Part shown: in pieces, positions 17,462-25,806 of the stretch
Layout: each line of letters opens with the position of its first letter
Numbering within the stretch: position 1 is the first letter of the stretch
Origin: an uncultured Flavobacteriales bacterium
GTDB taxonomy: Bacteria; Bacteroidota; Bacteroidia; Flavobacteriales_D; Sanyastnellaceae
Length of the DNA stretch: 64,000 nt
Direction of reading: 5' to 3'
Assembly: GCA_938084585.1 (NCBI GenBank)
Contig: CALKFF010000011.1
Location: forward strand, 1-64,000
The notes under the pieces: generated by a model
Seen by the model: only the letters and a program-made list of their open reading frames with translations
What the model was told of the DNA's origin: nothing
Databases searched by the model: none
Position numbers and translations under genes: made by a program

Positions 17462-18195
17462 CCGCGCATCAAGTTCAACACCACGCCCCAACCGCCATCG
17501 GCAGCCTGAGGTTGGGCTTCGTTCAACGTCAAAAACCGGCTCCACCCTTGGGTGCGTTGGGCGTCGCCAGACCAAACCACCAAGGCGTCCTTCACCTCGG
17601 CACCGCTCCGGTGGCACGCATTCACCATCGCGTACAACGCATCTTCTGACGTGCATCCGGCCTGCACATGTTGCTCCCATTGCAACACCTGACCGGCTGC
17701 GGCCGCGGCGTGCATTCCTTGGTCGCCCATGTGAACCCGAAACACCCAAGCATCCTCGGGCTGAGTCTGGGACAGGCGGATGGCCTCGCGGGCCATGACC
17801 GAGGCCATGGACGTGACTTGGGCTTGCGGAAATACCTTCGAAATGTGGTTGGACCACATGGGGTCTCCGGACGTCACCATGTGGCACCGGGTGCCTCCCC
17901 GGTTGAACGCCTCCACCCTGACGCCCTCTTGGGACGTGGGGCCATGCTGCCTGGCATGTGCACCGACCAGCACATCTTGATGCTGGCCATCGTTCAATTC
18001 AGTGGGGACCAATGTCGTGGAAGCGCCCCACTCGGCGCACACCACGTCGCAGCCCGCCCCCACCTGGTTGCGCAGGGCGGTCAGCACTTCGGGCACCATG
18101 TCCGCCCGTGAAATTTCTCGTTGCCTCGCCTGGGACTCGTGCGGCATGGCCCACCTGAGCCATGCGCCATCCCAAAGCAAAGCCAACTTCCCCAT
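17458..18195 (-). CDS. DUF3822-like protein
   Basis: 245 aa from the ATG at 18195. Length, position directly upstream of rsmD and coaD, and the ribonuclease-H-like alternation of strands and helices suggest the Bacteroidota DUF3822 family. The assignment rests on synteny more than on strong motifs. The function of the family is unknown. The gene lies 7 bp behind the membrane protein at 18203-19084 and overlaps rsmD by 4 bp. Confidence 0.65.
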   Translation of the reverse strand: MGKLALLWDGAWLRWAMPHESQARQREISRADMVPEVLTALRNQVGAGCDVVCAEWGASTTLVPTELNDGQHQDVLVGAHARQHGPTSQEGVRVEAFNRGGTRCHMVTSGDPMWSNHISKVFPQAQVTSMASVMAREAIRLSQTQPEDAWVFRVHMGDQGMHAAAAAGQVLQWEQHVQAGCTSEDALYAMVNACHRSGAEVKDALVVWSGDAQRTQGWSRFLTLNEAQPQAADGGWGVVLNLMRG

Positions 18196-18202
18196 CCGCG
18201 GA

Positions 18203-19084
18203 TCAGTTGCGCCAGTTGCCGTCCCGGTGCGCTTCAGAAAGCGACCCGAACCGCAGGGTGTCTTTTTTGACCTTGTCTCGGCCAAATGGTGAGGGGTCCT
18301 GGACCAGGATGGTGGGCTGCCATACACGACCAACCTCCACCGCACCGGTCTTCATCACAAAGCGCTCGCCCGTGTAGGGGTTGAACGGCAACGAATCGAG
18401 GCTCACCTGGGCCAAACGTTGGGCCTTCCGCACCTCAGGGGCGAAGTTCTCCGCGTAGAAGGTGGTGAACAGGGTGTCCCGGACCTTGTAGGGGCTGGCA
18501 TCCTCCATGATGAGGTCGAGCAAGCCTTGCTCGGTGAGCCCTTCACCTTCCGCCACCTCGGCGATTTGGTCGCGGGTCAACACGTAGCCTTCCTCGCGGC
18601 TTTTGGCCTCGGGCAAGGTGTCGTGGAACGACCCCATGTTGAACTCCACGGGAACCACAGGCTCTTGGACAAATTGGATGAGGCTGTCGAAGGTTTCTGC
18701 GAACGTCCCGTAGACCGAGAGGTGAGACTCTTGCGCGGCACGGATGTCCTTCAAACGCTGAATGGTCGTCGCGTTCACACGCTTTTTCGTGGCTTGGAAA
18801 CTGATCTCCTCGTCCACAGAGTAGAACACCGAGTAGGCCAACCCCACAGCGGACAATCCAGCCACCAAGAGCAGGACGCGGTACATGGTTTGGTTCAAAC
18901 GCTCGAGCACCACCGGCATCGCCAACACCCCGACCAAAATCATGGCCAACGAGGCCAGCAACATGGCCGTGGGCTGGCTCTCCAATTCATCTCCACTCAG
19001 GTACTTGGCGAGGAATCCAAACCCTCCCAGGAACAAGAGGATGCTGATGACGTACTTGTTGATTTCGTTGAAGAACTTGTCCAT
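18203..19084 (-). CDS. Conserved membrane protein of unknown function
   Basis: 293 aa from the ATG at 19084. Three TM helices occupy the first ~100 residues (ISILLFLGGFGFLAKYL; MLLASLAMILVGVLAMPVV; VLLLVAGLSAVGLAYSVFY). A soluble, probably helical domain follows with TTIQRLKDIRAAQESHLSVY near 112, which resembles pilin-like or histidine-kinase-like helices. The C-terminal segment includes SLPFNPYTGERFVMKTG. It heads the run leading to DUF3822-rsmD-coaD and has its own TAGTTTTG -7 box. I cannot assign a function. Confidence 0.7.
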   Translation of the reverse strand: MDKFFNEINKYVISILLFLGGFGFLAKYLSGDELESQPTAMLLASLAMILVGVLAMPVVLERLNQTMYRVLLLVAGLSAVGLAYSVFYSVDEEISFQATKKRVNATTIQRLKDIRAAQESHLSVYGTFAETFDSLIQFVQEPVVPVEFNMGSFHDTLPEAKSREEGYVLTRDQIAEVAEGEGLTEQGLLDLIMEDASPYKVRDTLFTTFYAENFAPEVRKAQRLAQVSLDSLPFNPYTGERFVMKTGAVEVGRVWQPTILVQDPSPFGRDKVKKDTLRFGSLSEAHRDGNWRN

Positions 19085-19119
19085 GTGTTCCAATTAAGGC
19101 GAATCGTGGTTGGCGTCGC

Positions 19120-19127
19120 CAAAACTA
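19120..19127 (-). promoter_or_regulatory. -7 box for the 18203-19084 gene and downstream operon
   Basis: TAGTTTTG on the minus strand (perfect TAnnTTTG), 35 nt before the ATG at 19084. Confidence 0.5.
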
Positions 19128-19161
19128 CAACACGCACCGCACCCTGCAACCCTTCCACACC

Positions 19162-19169
19162 TACCTTCG
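19162..19169 (+). promoter_or_regulatory. -7 box for the helicase gene
   Basis: TACCTTCG on the plus strand (TAnnTTCG variant), 11 nt before the ATG at 19181. Together with the minus-strand box 34 bp away it gives a divergent promoter pair. Confidence 0.5.
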
Positions 19170-19180
19170 TCTGCCGAGCC

Positions 19181-20650
19181 ATGCCCCACGATTCGACACG
19201 CCCCTTGGACACCAGAAGAGCCTCTGAATTGGAGGCCCGCTTGCTGGGCCAAATGCCGTTCGAACCCACGGCATCTCAAGCGCGGTTTGCCTTCGTGTGG
19301 TCGAGGTTCATCGTCTCTGAAAAACCCCGGTGCGCCCTCATCTTGCGGGGCTACGCAGGCACCGGAAAGACCACCTCGGTGGGCGCTGTGGTCCGCACGT
19401 TGCGAGAGGTGCGTCAGCGTTGTGTGCTCCTGGCCCCCACGGGACGGGCGGCGAAGGTCTTGGCCAAGCATGCCGGCCAACCCGCGTCAACCATCCACCG
19501 GCACATCTACCGCCCCATGCGCACGCCAGACGGCGGCACGGGCTATGGGCTGATGACCAACAAGCGAACGGACACCCTGTTTGTGGTGGACGAAGCGTCC
19601 ATGATCGGCGAATCGTCGGGGCTCCCGGCCGGCGGCTTTCAGTACCGGAGCCTGCTCGACGACCTCGTGGAGTTTGTGTACTCTGGCCAGGGCTGCAGGT
19701 TGATGTTGATCGGGGACGACGCCCAGCTGCCTCCAGTAGGGGCTTCGCTGAGTCCTGCCCTGCAGGGAGATGCATTGAAGGTGGACTTTGGGCTGACGCT
19801 GGCTGAGGTCACCCTGGAAGACGTCGTTCGCCAAGAACTCGACAGCGCCATCCTCAGCAATGCCCATGACCTCCGCATGCTCATGGGCATGGCGGAACCC
19901 AAGGGGCCAGCGCCCCTGCCCCACTTCGAGCTTGGCACGGGCCTTCAGCGCGTGGGCGGCCAAGATTTGGAAGAGCTGCTTGTCGACCTGCACGCCAAGC
20001 ACGGGGAGGACAACATTGTGGTGATCACCCGGTCCAACAAGCGGGCGGTTCAATTCAACCAACACATTCGGGCGAGGGTGCTTTGGCAGGAGGACGGGCT
20101 CAACGCCGGCGACCGGCTCATGGTCGTGGCGAACAACTACCATTGGCTTGCAGACCATGAAGAGCTTCCCACCAACCTCATCGCCAACGGCGACACCTTG
20201 ATTGTCGACCGCATCCAGAAACGCTTTGAACGCTACGACACCCCGTTTGTGGAGGCTGAAGTTCGGCTGGCCGACCAACCGGAATACCCGGCTTTTTCAG
20301 TCCACATCAACCTGAGCGTGCTGACGTCCGACCAAGCGAGCCAAGGTCGTGCCGAGCGACGAGCCTTGTACGACGCCGTGGCGGCCGACCACAGCCATTT
20401 GGGCAGCAAGGCCAAAATCCATGAAGCCACCAACTCTGACTCCTGCTACCAAGCGCTGCAGGTGAAATTCGCCTACGCCCTGACCTGCCACAAAAGCCAG
20501 GGCGGACAATGGCAAGCCGTGGTGGTGGACCAAGGCTACATGACCCAGGAGCGCGTCGACTTGGAGTGGCTGCGCTGGTTGTACACCGCGCTGACCCGGG
20601 CGGAATCGGAGCTCTACTTGCTCAACTTCGCCGACACCTTCTTCGACTGA
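19181..20650 (+). CDS. RecD/UvrD-like ATP-dependent DNA helicase
   Basis: 489 aa from the ATG at 19181; the track's 254-codon extension runs antisense to the neighbouring gene and is rejected. Walker A RGYAGTGKTTSVGAV near residue 55, Walker B LFVVDEASMIGE near 130, GDDAQLPPVG, and the C-terminal ALTCHKSQGGQW and LYTALTRAESELY are superfamily 1B helicase motifs. No nuclease domain is present. It is likely a repair or recombination helicase in the cytoplasm. This gene next to DUF3822 recurs in Bacteroidota from memory. A bidirectional terminator lies 30 bp past its stop. Confidence 0.9.
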   Translation: MPHDSTRPLDTRRASELEARLLGQMPFEPTASQARFAFVWSRFIVSEKPRCALILRGYAGTGKTTSVGAVVRTLREVRQRCVLLAPTGRAAKVLAKHAGQPASTIHRHIYRPMRTPDGGTGYGLMTNKRTDTLFVVDEASMIGESSGLPAGGFQYRSLLDDLVEFVYSGQGCRLMLIGDDAQLPPVGASLSPALQGDALKVDFGLTLAEVTLEDVVRQELDSAILSNAHDLRMLMGMAEPKGPAPLPHFELGTGLQRVGGQDLEELLVDLHAKHGEDNIVVITRSNKRAVQFNQHIRARVLWQEDGLNAGDRLMVVANNYHWLADHEELPTNLIANGDTLIVDRIQKRFERYDTPFVEAEVRLADQPEYPAFSVHINLSVLTSDQASQGRAERRALYDAVAADHSHLGSKAKIHEATNSDSCYQALQVKFAYALTCHKSQGGQWQAVVVDQGYMTQERVDLEWLRWLYTALTRAESELYLLNFADTFFD

Positions 20651-20680
20651 GTGCACGCACCCCACTCTCGGCAAGGGCAC

Positions 20681-20709
20681 AAAAAAAGCGACCCGTGGGC
20701 CGCTTTTTT
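20681..20709. terminator. Bidirectional intrinsic terminator
   Basis: AAAAAAGCG / CGCTTTTTT stem with an inner CCC/GGG pairing. It sits between the convergent helicase gene and ndk with T-tracts on both strands. Confidence 0.88.
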
Positions 20710-20735
20710 CATGTCAAGTCTGACTTGAATTCTGC

Positions 20736-21155
20736 TCAAGCGAGCTCGCGCTCGCTGAAGTAGAACGCGCCTTCAATGGCGGCGTTTTCGTCGCTGTCAG
20801 AACCGTGCACCGCGTTGGCTGCAATGCTCTGCGCGAAGTCGGCACGGATGGTGCCTGGGGCAGCTTCTGCAGGGTTGGTGGCCCCGATCAAGGTGCGGAA
20901 GTCGGCCACGGCGTTGTCCTTTTCAAGGATGGCTGCCACGATGGGGCCGGACGTCATGTACTCGGTCAATTCACCGAAGAAAGGACGCTCCTTGTGAACG
21001 GCGTAGAAGGCAGCAGCGTCGTCCATGCTGAGTTGGGTCCACTTCATCGCTTTGATGGTGAAGCCGGCCTCAATGATGCGGTCGATGATTTTGCCAGTGT
21101 TGCCCGCGCCTGTGGCGTCGGGCTTGATCATGGTGAATGTGCGGTTGGTCGCCAT
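20736..21155 (-). CDS. ndk: Nucleoside diphosphate kinase
   Basis: 139 aa from the ATG at 21155 ([14 protein letters not shown]). The catalytic His is in [12 protein letters not shown] and the KPD nucleotide-binding element is in [10 protein letters not shown]. It balances NTP pools by phosphate transfer through phosphohistidine. The gene stands alone, opposite ornithine aminotransferase. A perfect TACTTTTG -7 box lies 34 nt upstream. Confidence 0.97.
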   Translation of the reverse strand: MATNRTFTMIKPDATGAGNTGKIIDRIIEAGFTIKAMKWTQLSMDDAAAFYAVHKERPFFGELTEYMTSGPIVAAILEKDNAVADFRTLIGATNPAEAAPGTIRADFAQSIAANAVHGSDSDENAAIEGAFYFSERELA

Positions 21156-21189
21156 GGGTAAAAAGATTGGTTGTCTTGCTTTTGGGGTG

Positions 21190-21197
21190 CAAAAGTA
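21190..21197 (-). promoter_or_regulatory. -7 box for ndk
   Basis: TACTTTTG on the minus strand, perfect TAnnTTTG, 34 nt upstream of the ATG at 21155. Confidence 0.6.
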
Positions 21198-21242
21198 CGG
21201 TGTCCGTCTCCTCCCGCAATGCATCGAGCCCAAAGCGCACCC

Positions 21243-21250
21243 TATTTTCG
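21243..21250 (+). promoter_or_regulatory. -7 box for ornithine aminotransferase
   Basis: TATTTTCG on the plus strand, exactly 4 nt before the ATG at 21255. This predicts a leaderless mRNA. Confidence 0.55.
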
Positions 21251-21254
21251 TGGC

Positions 21255-22535
21255 ATGAACACGAACACCCCGCTCAGCTCCGCCGATTTGATGGCCCTGG
21301 AAGACGCGCACGGCGCGCACAACTACCACCCACTTCCCGTGGTGCTGGACCGTGGAGAAGGCGTGCATGTGTGGGACGTGGAAGGCAAGCAGTACTTCGA
21401 TTTCCTGAGCGCGTACAGCGCGGTGAACCAAGGGCATTGCCATCCGCGCATCGTCAAGGCGATGCAGGACCAAACCGCCAAGTTGACCTTGACCTCGCGC
21501 GCCTTCTACAACAGCATCCTCGGACCGTACGAGAAGTACGTCACGGAATACTTCGGCTACGACAAAGTCCTCCCGATGAACACGGGCGCGGAGGCAGTGG
21601 AAACGGCCATCAAGATTGCACGGAAGTGGGCCTACGACGTCAAAGGCGTGCCCGCAGGCGCCGCCAAGATTGTCACGTGCTCAGAGAACTTCCACGGCAG
21701 AACCACGACTATCGTCTCGTTCTCGACCGACTCGGACAGCACGGGCGGCTTTGGCCCATACACCCCTGGTTTTCAAGTGATTCCTTACAACGACGTGGAC
21801 GCCCTCGAAGCCGCCCTCCAAGACCCCCACGTGGCTGGATTCCTGGTGGAACCCATCCAAGGGGAAGCCGGGGTGAACGTTCCTGCAGACGATTACATGC
21901 GTCGCGCCCACACCCTGTGCAAGGCGGCCAACGTGTTGTTCATGGCCGACGAAGTTCAAACCGGCATCGCCCGCACCGGCGCGTTGCTCGCGACCTGCGG
22001 CAATTGCTCCTGCGAGGCCAAGTGCGAACGTCAAGACACCTACGTCAAGGCGGACCTCCTGATCTTGGGCAAGGCGATCAGCGGAGGCGCTTATCCTGTC
22101 TCTGCGGTGCTCGCTGACGACGACGTGATGGGGGTGATTCACCCTGGCCAGCACGGCTCCACCTTCGGCGGCAATCCCGTGGCGGGCGTGGTGGCGACCG
22201 AAGCCCTCGCGGTGGTGGCAGACGAACGCCTCGCCCAGAACGCCCGGACCTTGGGGGCCCGCTTCCGCGAAGCCATGCAAGATTTGGTCGACGAGAGCCC
22301 CTTGCTCAAAGGGGTGCGTGGACGCGGATTGCTGAACGCCGTGTTGATCAACGACACCCCGGAAAGCAGCACCGCCTGGGACTTGTGCGTGGCGTTGAAG
22401 GACAACGGATTGTTGGCCAAACCCACCCACGGGAACATCATCCGATTTGCCCCTCCCCTCGTCATGACCGCGGACCAACTCGAAGCTTGCATCGACATCA
22501 TCGCCAACACCGTTCGCACGTTCAAGAAAGCATGA
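21255..22535 (+). CDS. rocD: Ornithine--oxo-acid transaminase
   Basis: 426 aa from the ATG at 21255. [46 protein letters not shown] and [12 protein letters not shown] are typical of ornithine aminotransferase; the PLP lysine is in [15 protein letters not shown]. An extra cysteine-rich insert, [13 protein letters not shown], sits between the ADEVQTG motif and the lysine and could bind a metal. The enzyme converts ornithine and 2-oxoglutarate to glutamate semialdehyde and glutamate. A DUF2490-type gene overlaps its stop by ATGA. Confidence 0.93.
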   Translation: MNTNTPLSSADLMALEDAHGAHNYHPLPVVLDRGEGVHVWDVEGKQYFDFLSAYSAVNQGHCHPRIVKAMQDQTAKLTLTSRAFYNSILGPYEKYVTEYFGYDKVLPMNTGAEAVETAIKIARKWAYDVKGVPAGAAKIVTCSENFHGRTTTIVSFSTDSDSTGGFGPYTPGFQVIPYNDVDALEAALQDPHVAGFLVEPIQGEAGVNVPADDYMRRAHTLCKAANVLFMADEVQTGIARTGALLATCGNCSCEAKCERQDTYVKADLLILGKAISGGAYPVSAVLADDDVMGVIHPGQHGSTFGGNPVAGVVATEALAVVADERLAQNARTLGARFREAMQDLVDESPLLKGVRGRGLLNAVLINDTPESSTAWDLCVALKDNGLLAKPTHGNIIRFAPPLVMTADQLEACIDIIANTVRTFKKA

Positions 22536-23275
22536 CCCTCTCTGTGAAGCACCTCCTTTGGGCCGCACTGACGACCCTCGTGGCCTTGTCTGCACAAGGC
22601 CAGCAAGACTCCACCAGCCGCGAGGTGGCCGACCACCAACACACGTGGTACATGGCCTTCGGGAACCACCGATTGAACGAATCGCTCGCGCTCCACACCG
22701 AGTATCAATTCCGCCGCACCGGTCTGGGCCAAGATTGGCAACAGTCCCTCTTGCGGGTGGGCCTCGACTGGATCCGGGACGACCAGCACACCGCCACCGC
22801 CGGGTACGGTTGGATTAGGAGCTACCCGTACGGAGAGCAACCCATTGGCGAAGCCTTCGACGAGCACCGAATTTGGCAACAGCTCATCACCAAGTCGGTC
22901 ACCGGTTCCTTCAAATGGATGCACCGTTACCGGCTGGAACAGCGCTACATGGACCGCCCTTCAGGGGCGTCGTGGCAACATCGGGCCCGGTACTTCGTGC
23001 AAATCACCTGGCCCGTGCCCAACCATCCCGAGTGGTCACTGTCCGCCTACGAAGAGGCGTTTGTGGGGCTTCGTGCGTTGACCAACCCTGTGCAGAACCT
23101 GCTCCAGCAAAACCGCTTGTCTGTGGCGTTGAACCACAAACTCGCCAACGGCACCGCCCTGCAATTGGGCTACCTGCAACAAGCGCTCTGGAAAGGAGAC
23201 GGCCGTGCGGAGCGCAACCGCACCTTGCTGGTCGGCGTCCGGCACAACTTGGATTTCAGGTCCGCAGCGGACTGA
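22532..23275 (+). CDS. DUF2490-like outer-membrane beta-barrel protein
   Basis: 247 aa from the ATG at 22532 (ATGA overlap with rocD). A signal peptide (LLWAALTTLVALSAQG) is followed by a barrel-like pattern of alternating residues: HTWYMAFGNHRLNESLALHT, QFRRTG, HRYRLEQRYMD and a final aromatic strand NRTLLVGVRHNLDF. This matches the DUF2490 family of small outer-membrane proteins. Role unknown. Its coupling to an aminotransferase gene is unusual and may only reflect shared transcription. Confidence 0.7.
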   Translation: MTLSVKHLLWAALTTLVALSAQGQQDSTSREVADHQHTWYMAFGNHRLNESLALHTEYQFRRTGLGQDWQQSLLRVGLDWIRDDQHTATAGYGWIRSYPYGEQPIGEAFDEHRIWQQLITKSVTGSFKWMHRYRLEQRYMDRPSGASWQHRARYFVQITWPVPNHPEWSLSAYEEAFVGLRALTNPVQNLLQQNRLSVALNHKLANGTALQLGYLQQALWKGDGRAERNRTLLVGVRHNLDFRSAAD

Positions 23276-23290
23276 CAGCCCCTGAATGGC

Positions 23291-24271
23291 TCACTTGAGC
23301 CACCCTTGGGCGCGCATCCAATCGTCGTTGTACACCTTGCCGGTGTAGCGTGAGCCGTGGTCGTGGAACAACACGACAGGCACGTCCGTGGGCTTCAATT
23401 GGTCTTTCAATTGGCGCAGCCCTTGGAAGGCGCTGCCGCAGCTGTACCCGAGCAAGAGGCCTTCCTGCTTGGCCAATTCCCGTGCGGCGTGGGCGCCGTC
23501 CTCGTCGGTGACCTTTTCGAAGTGGTCGATCAAGGAGAAGTCCACGTTCTTGGGCAAGATGTCTTCCCCAATGCCCTCGGTGATGTACGGGTAGATTTCA
23601 GCTTCGTCGAACTCGCCGGTTTCGTGGTATTTCTTGAACACGGAGCCGTACGAGTCGATGCCCCAAATCTGGATGTCCGGGTTTTGCTCTTTGAGGTACT
23701 TGGCGGTGCCGCTGATGGTGCCGCCCGTCCCCACACCGACGATGAAGTGGGTCACTTTGCCGTCGGTCTGCTTCCAAATCTCCGGCCCTGTGGTGCGGTA
23801 ATGGGCCGCGCGGTTCGCCAAGTTGTCGTATTGGTTGCACCACACGCTGTTGGGGATTTCCGCGTGCAGACGCTCCGCCACGCTGTAGTAGCTGTCCGGG
23901 TGGTCAGGCGCCACCGCGGTGGGGCACACGTGCACCTCTGCCCCCATCGCCCTCAACACATCGACCTTCTCCTTGCTCTGCTTGTCGTTAGTGGTGCAAA
24001 TCAACTTGTACCCTTTCACAATGCAGGCCAAGGCCAGCCCCATGCCGGTGTTGCCTGACGTGCACTCGATGATGGTGCCGCCGGGCTTCAACTTGCCACT
24101 CTCCTCGGCGGCCTCAATCATGGACAGCGCCATCCGGTCTTTGACGCTGTGTCCGGGGTTGAAGTACTCCACCTTGGCCCACACGGGGCAGGGAAAATCC
24201 GCCGTCACCTTGTTCAGCCGAATCATCGGCGTGTTGCCAATGGTGCCCAGGATGTTGTCATGCACGTTCAT
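23291..24271 (-). CDS. PLP-dependent cystathionine beta-synthase/cysteine synthase-like enzyme
   Basis: 326 aa from the ATG at 24271. The PLP lysine is in NPGHSVKDRMA, the phosphate-binding loop is SGNTGMG and VGVGTGGTISGTAKYL follows. The segment EGIGEDILPKNVDF and QEGLLLGYSCGSA resemble cystathionine beta-synthase more than CysK, but no CBS regulatory domains follow. The enzyme probably makes cysteine or cystathionine from an activated or free serine and a thiol. The ATG lies 5 nt behind a perfect TACTTTTG box. It is divergent from the LolE-like permease. Confidence 0.87.
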   Translation of the reverse strand: MNVHDNILGTIGNTPMIRLNKVTADFPCPVWAKVEYFNPGHSVKDRMALSMIEAAEESGKLKPGGTIIECTSGNTGMGLALACIVKGYKLICTTNDKQSKEKVDVLRAMGAEVHVCPTAVAPDHPDSYYSVAERLHAEIPNSVWCNQYDNLANRAAHYRTTGPEIWKQTDGKVTHFIVGVGTGGTISGTAKYLKEQNPDIQIWGIDSYGSVFKKYHETGEFDEAEIYPYITEGIGEDILPKNVDFSLIDHFEKVTDEDGAHAARELAKQEGLLLGYSCGSAFQGLRQLKDQLKPTDVPVVLFHDHGSRYTGKVYNDDWMRAQGWLK

Positions 24272-24276
24272 GCGTC

Positions 24277-24284
24277 CAAAAGTA
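24277..24284 (-). promoter_or_regulatory. -7 box for the CBS/CysK-like gene
   Basis: TACTTTTG on the minus strand, perfect TAnnTTTG, 5 nt before the ATG at 24271; a leaderless mRNA is expected. Confidence 0.6.
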
Positions 24285-24320
24285 GCGTGCACCCCCATGC
24301 AGACCGCCCCTCCAGGCCCT

Positions 24321-24328
24321 TACCTTTC
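24321..24328 (+). promoter_or_regulatory. -7 box for the LolE-like permease gene
   Basis: TACCTTTC on the plus strand (7 of 8), 5 nt before the GTG start at 24334. Confidence 0.45.
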
Positions 24329-24333
24329 AGGTT

Positions 24334-25806
24334 GTGAGCGTGGAAAGAATCTTGGCCAAACGCATGGCCCGCAGCAACCGCCACCTGAGCGCCAGGCCGG
24401 TGGTCCGCATTGCCACAGCCGGGGTGGCGTTGGGGGTGGCGCTCATGATTTTGGCTTCGGCCATTGTGCAAGGATTCCAGCATGAGGTCAAGCAACTGGT
24501 GGTGGGGTTCGACAGCCACATCCAAGTGGCGCCGAGCGACCCTTCGGCCGACGGCCTGGTGTGGTCACCTGGCATGCTCGACAGCCTTCGCCAACTTCCT
24601 GGGGTGGCCCAAGTCGCCTTGCGCCACGAGCGGGCGGGCATCCTTGAATCTCCGCACGCTCTGCAAGGTGTGATCGTCCGAGGGGTCGACAGCACCTCGG
24701 TGCTGGACCGCATCGAAGGCGGATTGCTTCGTGGCCGCACGCCCAAGGAGACCGCCCAGGGTCCACGAGATGTGTTGATTGGGGAGCCTTTGGCACGCGC
24801 TTTCGACGTGGACACGGGCGACAAGGTCACGTTGTACCTGATCTTGGGCCAGGAAGACATTCGCCCCCGCCCCATGACGGTGGCTGGCGTCTACCAAACT
24901 GGCCTTCAGGAATTCGACCAACGGCAAGTGTGGATTCCCGCCGCCCTGATGCAGGACGCCGCGGCGCGCGGCGCCGAAGCCCAAATCGTGTTCTCCGACG
25001 ACGACGCTGGACAACCATCCCGTGCCGTTGGGCAAGTCTTTGGTCGGGACCCGCGGGGGCTGGGCTGGCGAGGGCGTTGGGCCGAATCCAGCCATGGACG
25101 TCGCTCCCTTCCGCTTCAAGACGTGTCTCGCCAGGACACCCACGTTTGGATTGCAGGAACAGGAGCGCTGGCCGACACGGCCCGGCTTTGGTGGGCCGAG
25201 GGCCAATGGCAAACGTCCGTGTCCTCAGGGTCTCACCGAAAGGTGGCCGACGGGTACGACGTGTGGACGACCTCGCTTGCAGACGTTCCTGAAGTGCAGG
25301 AGTCCTTGTTTCGGACCATCCCCTACGACTGGTCGGCCACCCGCGTGGACCAGCAGCACCCCGAGATGTTCAGCTGGCTGCGTATGCTGGACCTCAACGT
25401 GGAGGTCATCGTGGGCCTCATGGTCCTCATTTCCATCGTCAACATGACCAGCGCCTTGCTCATCATCATGTTGGAGCGGCGATCGCAGGTGGGCGTTTGG
25501 AAAGCGCTGGGCATGACAGACCAAGCCGTGGTCAGGACGTTCATGTGGCACGCCACACGCATCCTCGGGCAGGGGTTTGCAGTGGGCAACGTCCTCGCCC
25601 TGACCCTCGTGGCCATTCAATCGACATGGCAATGCGTGCCCCTCGACCCCGAGGCCTATTACGTGGACGCCGTCCCCGTCTTGCTCGATGCACCACGCAT
25701 CGCAGGCATGGAATTGGTGGCCTTTGGGCTGTGCGTGGTGGCCATGCTCCTGCCCGCGCTCTGGAGCGCTCGCATCCGCCCCTCACGAACTTTGCGCATG
25801 TCATGA
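24334..25806 (+). CDS. FtsX-like ABC transporter permease (LolC/LolE type)
   Basis: 490 aa, with a GTG start positioned 5 nt behind a -7 box. One TM helix near residues 26-47 (VRIATAGVALGVALMILASA), a large periplasmic MacB-PCD-like domain, then three C-terminal TM helices (MVLISIVNMTSALLIIMLE, ILGQGFAVGNVLALTLVAI, GLCVVAMLLPALWSARI). The EMFSWLRMLDLNVEVI and RRSQVGVWKALGM segments are typical of the LolC/E FtsX domain. It probably moves lipoproteins to the outer membrane with a LolD ATPase encoded elsewhere. The next gene overlaps by ATGA. Confidence 0.85.
   Translation: MSVERILAKRMARSNRHLSARPVVRIATAGVALGVALMILASAIVQGFQHEVKQLVVGFDSHIQVAPSDPSADGLVWSPGMLDSLRQLPGVAQVALRHERAGILESPHALQGVIVRGVDSTSVLDRIEGGLLRGRTPKETAQGPRDVLIGEPLARAFDVDTGDKVTLYLILGQEDIRPRPMTVAGVYQTGLQEFDQRQVWIPAALMQDAAARGAEAQIVFSDDDAGQPSRAVGQVFGRDPRGLGWRGRWAESSHGRRSLPLQDVSRQDTHVWIAGTGALADTARLWWAEGQWQTSVSSGSHRKVADGYDVWTTSLADVPEVQESLFRTIPYDWSATRVDQQHPEMFSWLRMLDLNVEVIVGLMVLISIVNMTSALLIIMLERRSQVGVWKALGMTDQAVVRTFMWHATRILGQGFAVGNVLALTLVAIQSTWQCVPLDPEAYYVDAVPVLLDAPRIAGMELVAFGLCVVAMLLPALWSARIRPSRTLRMS

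Noticed and set aside
18419-19180. N-terminal extension of the RecD-like helicase
   Set aside because: The 254 extra codons are antisense to the membrane-protein gene; the ATG at 19181 follows a -7 box.
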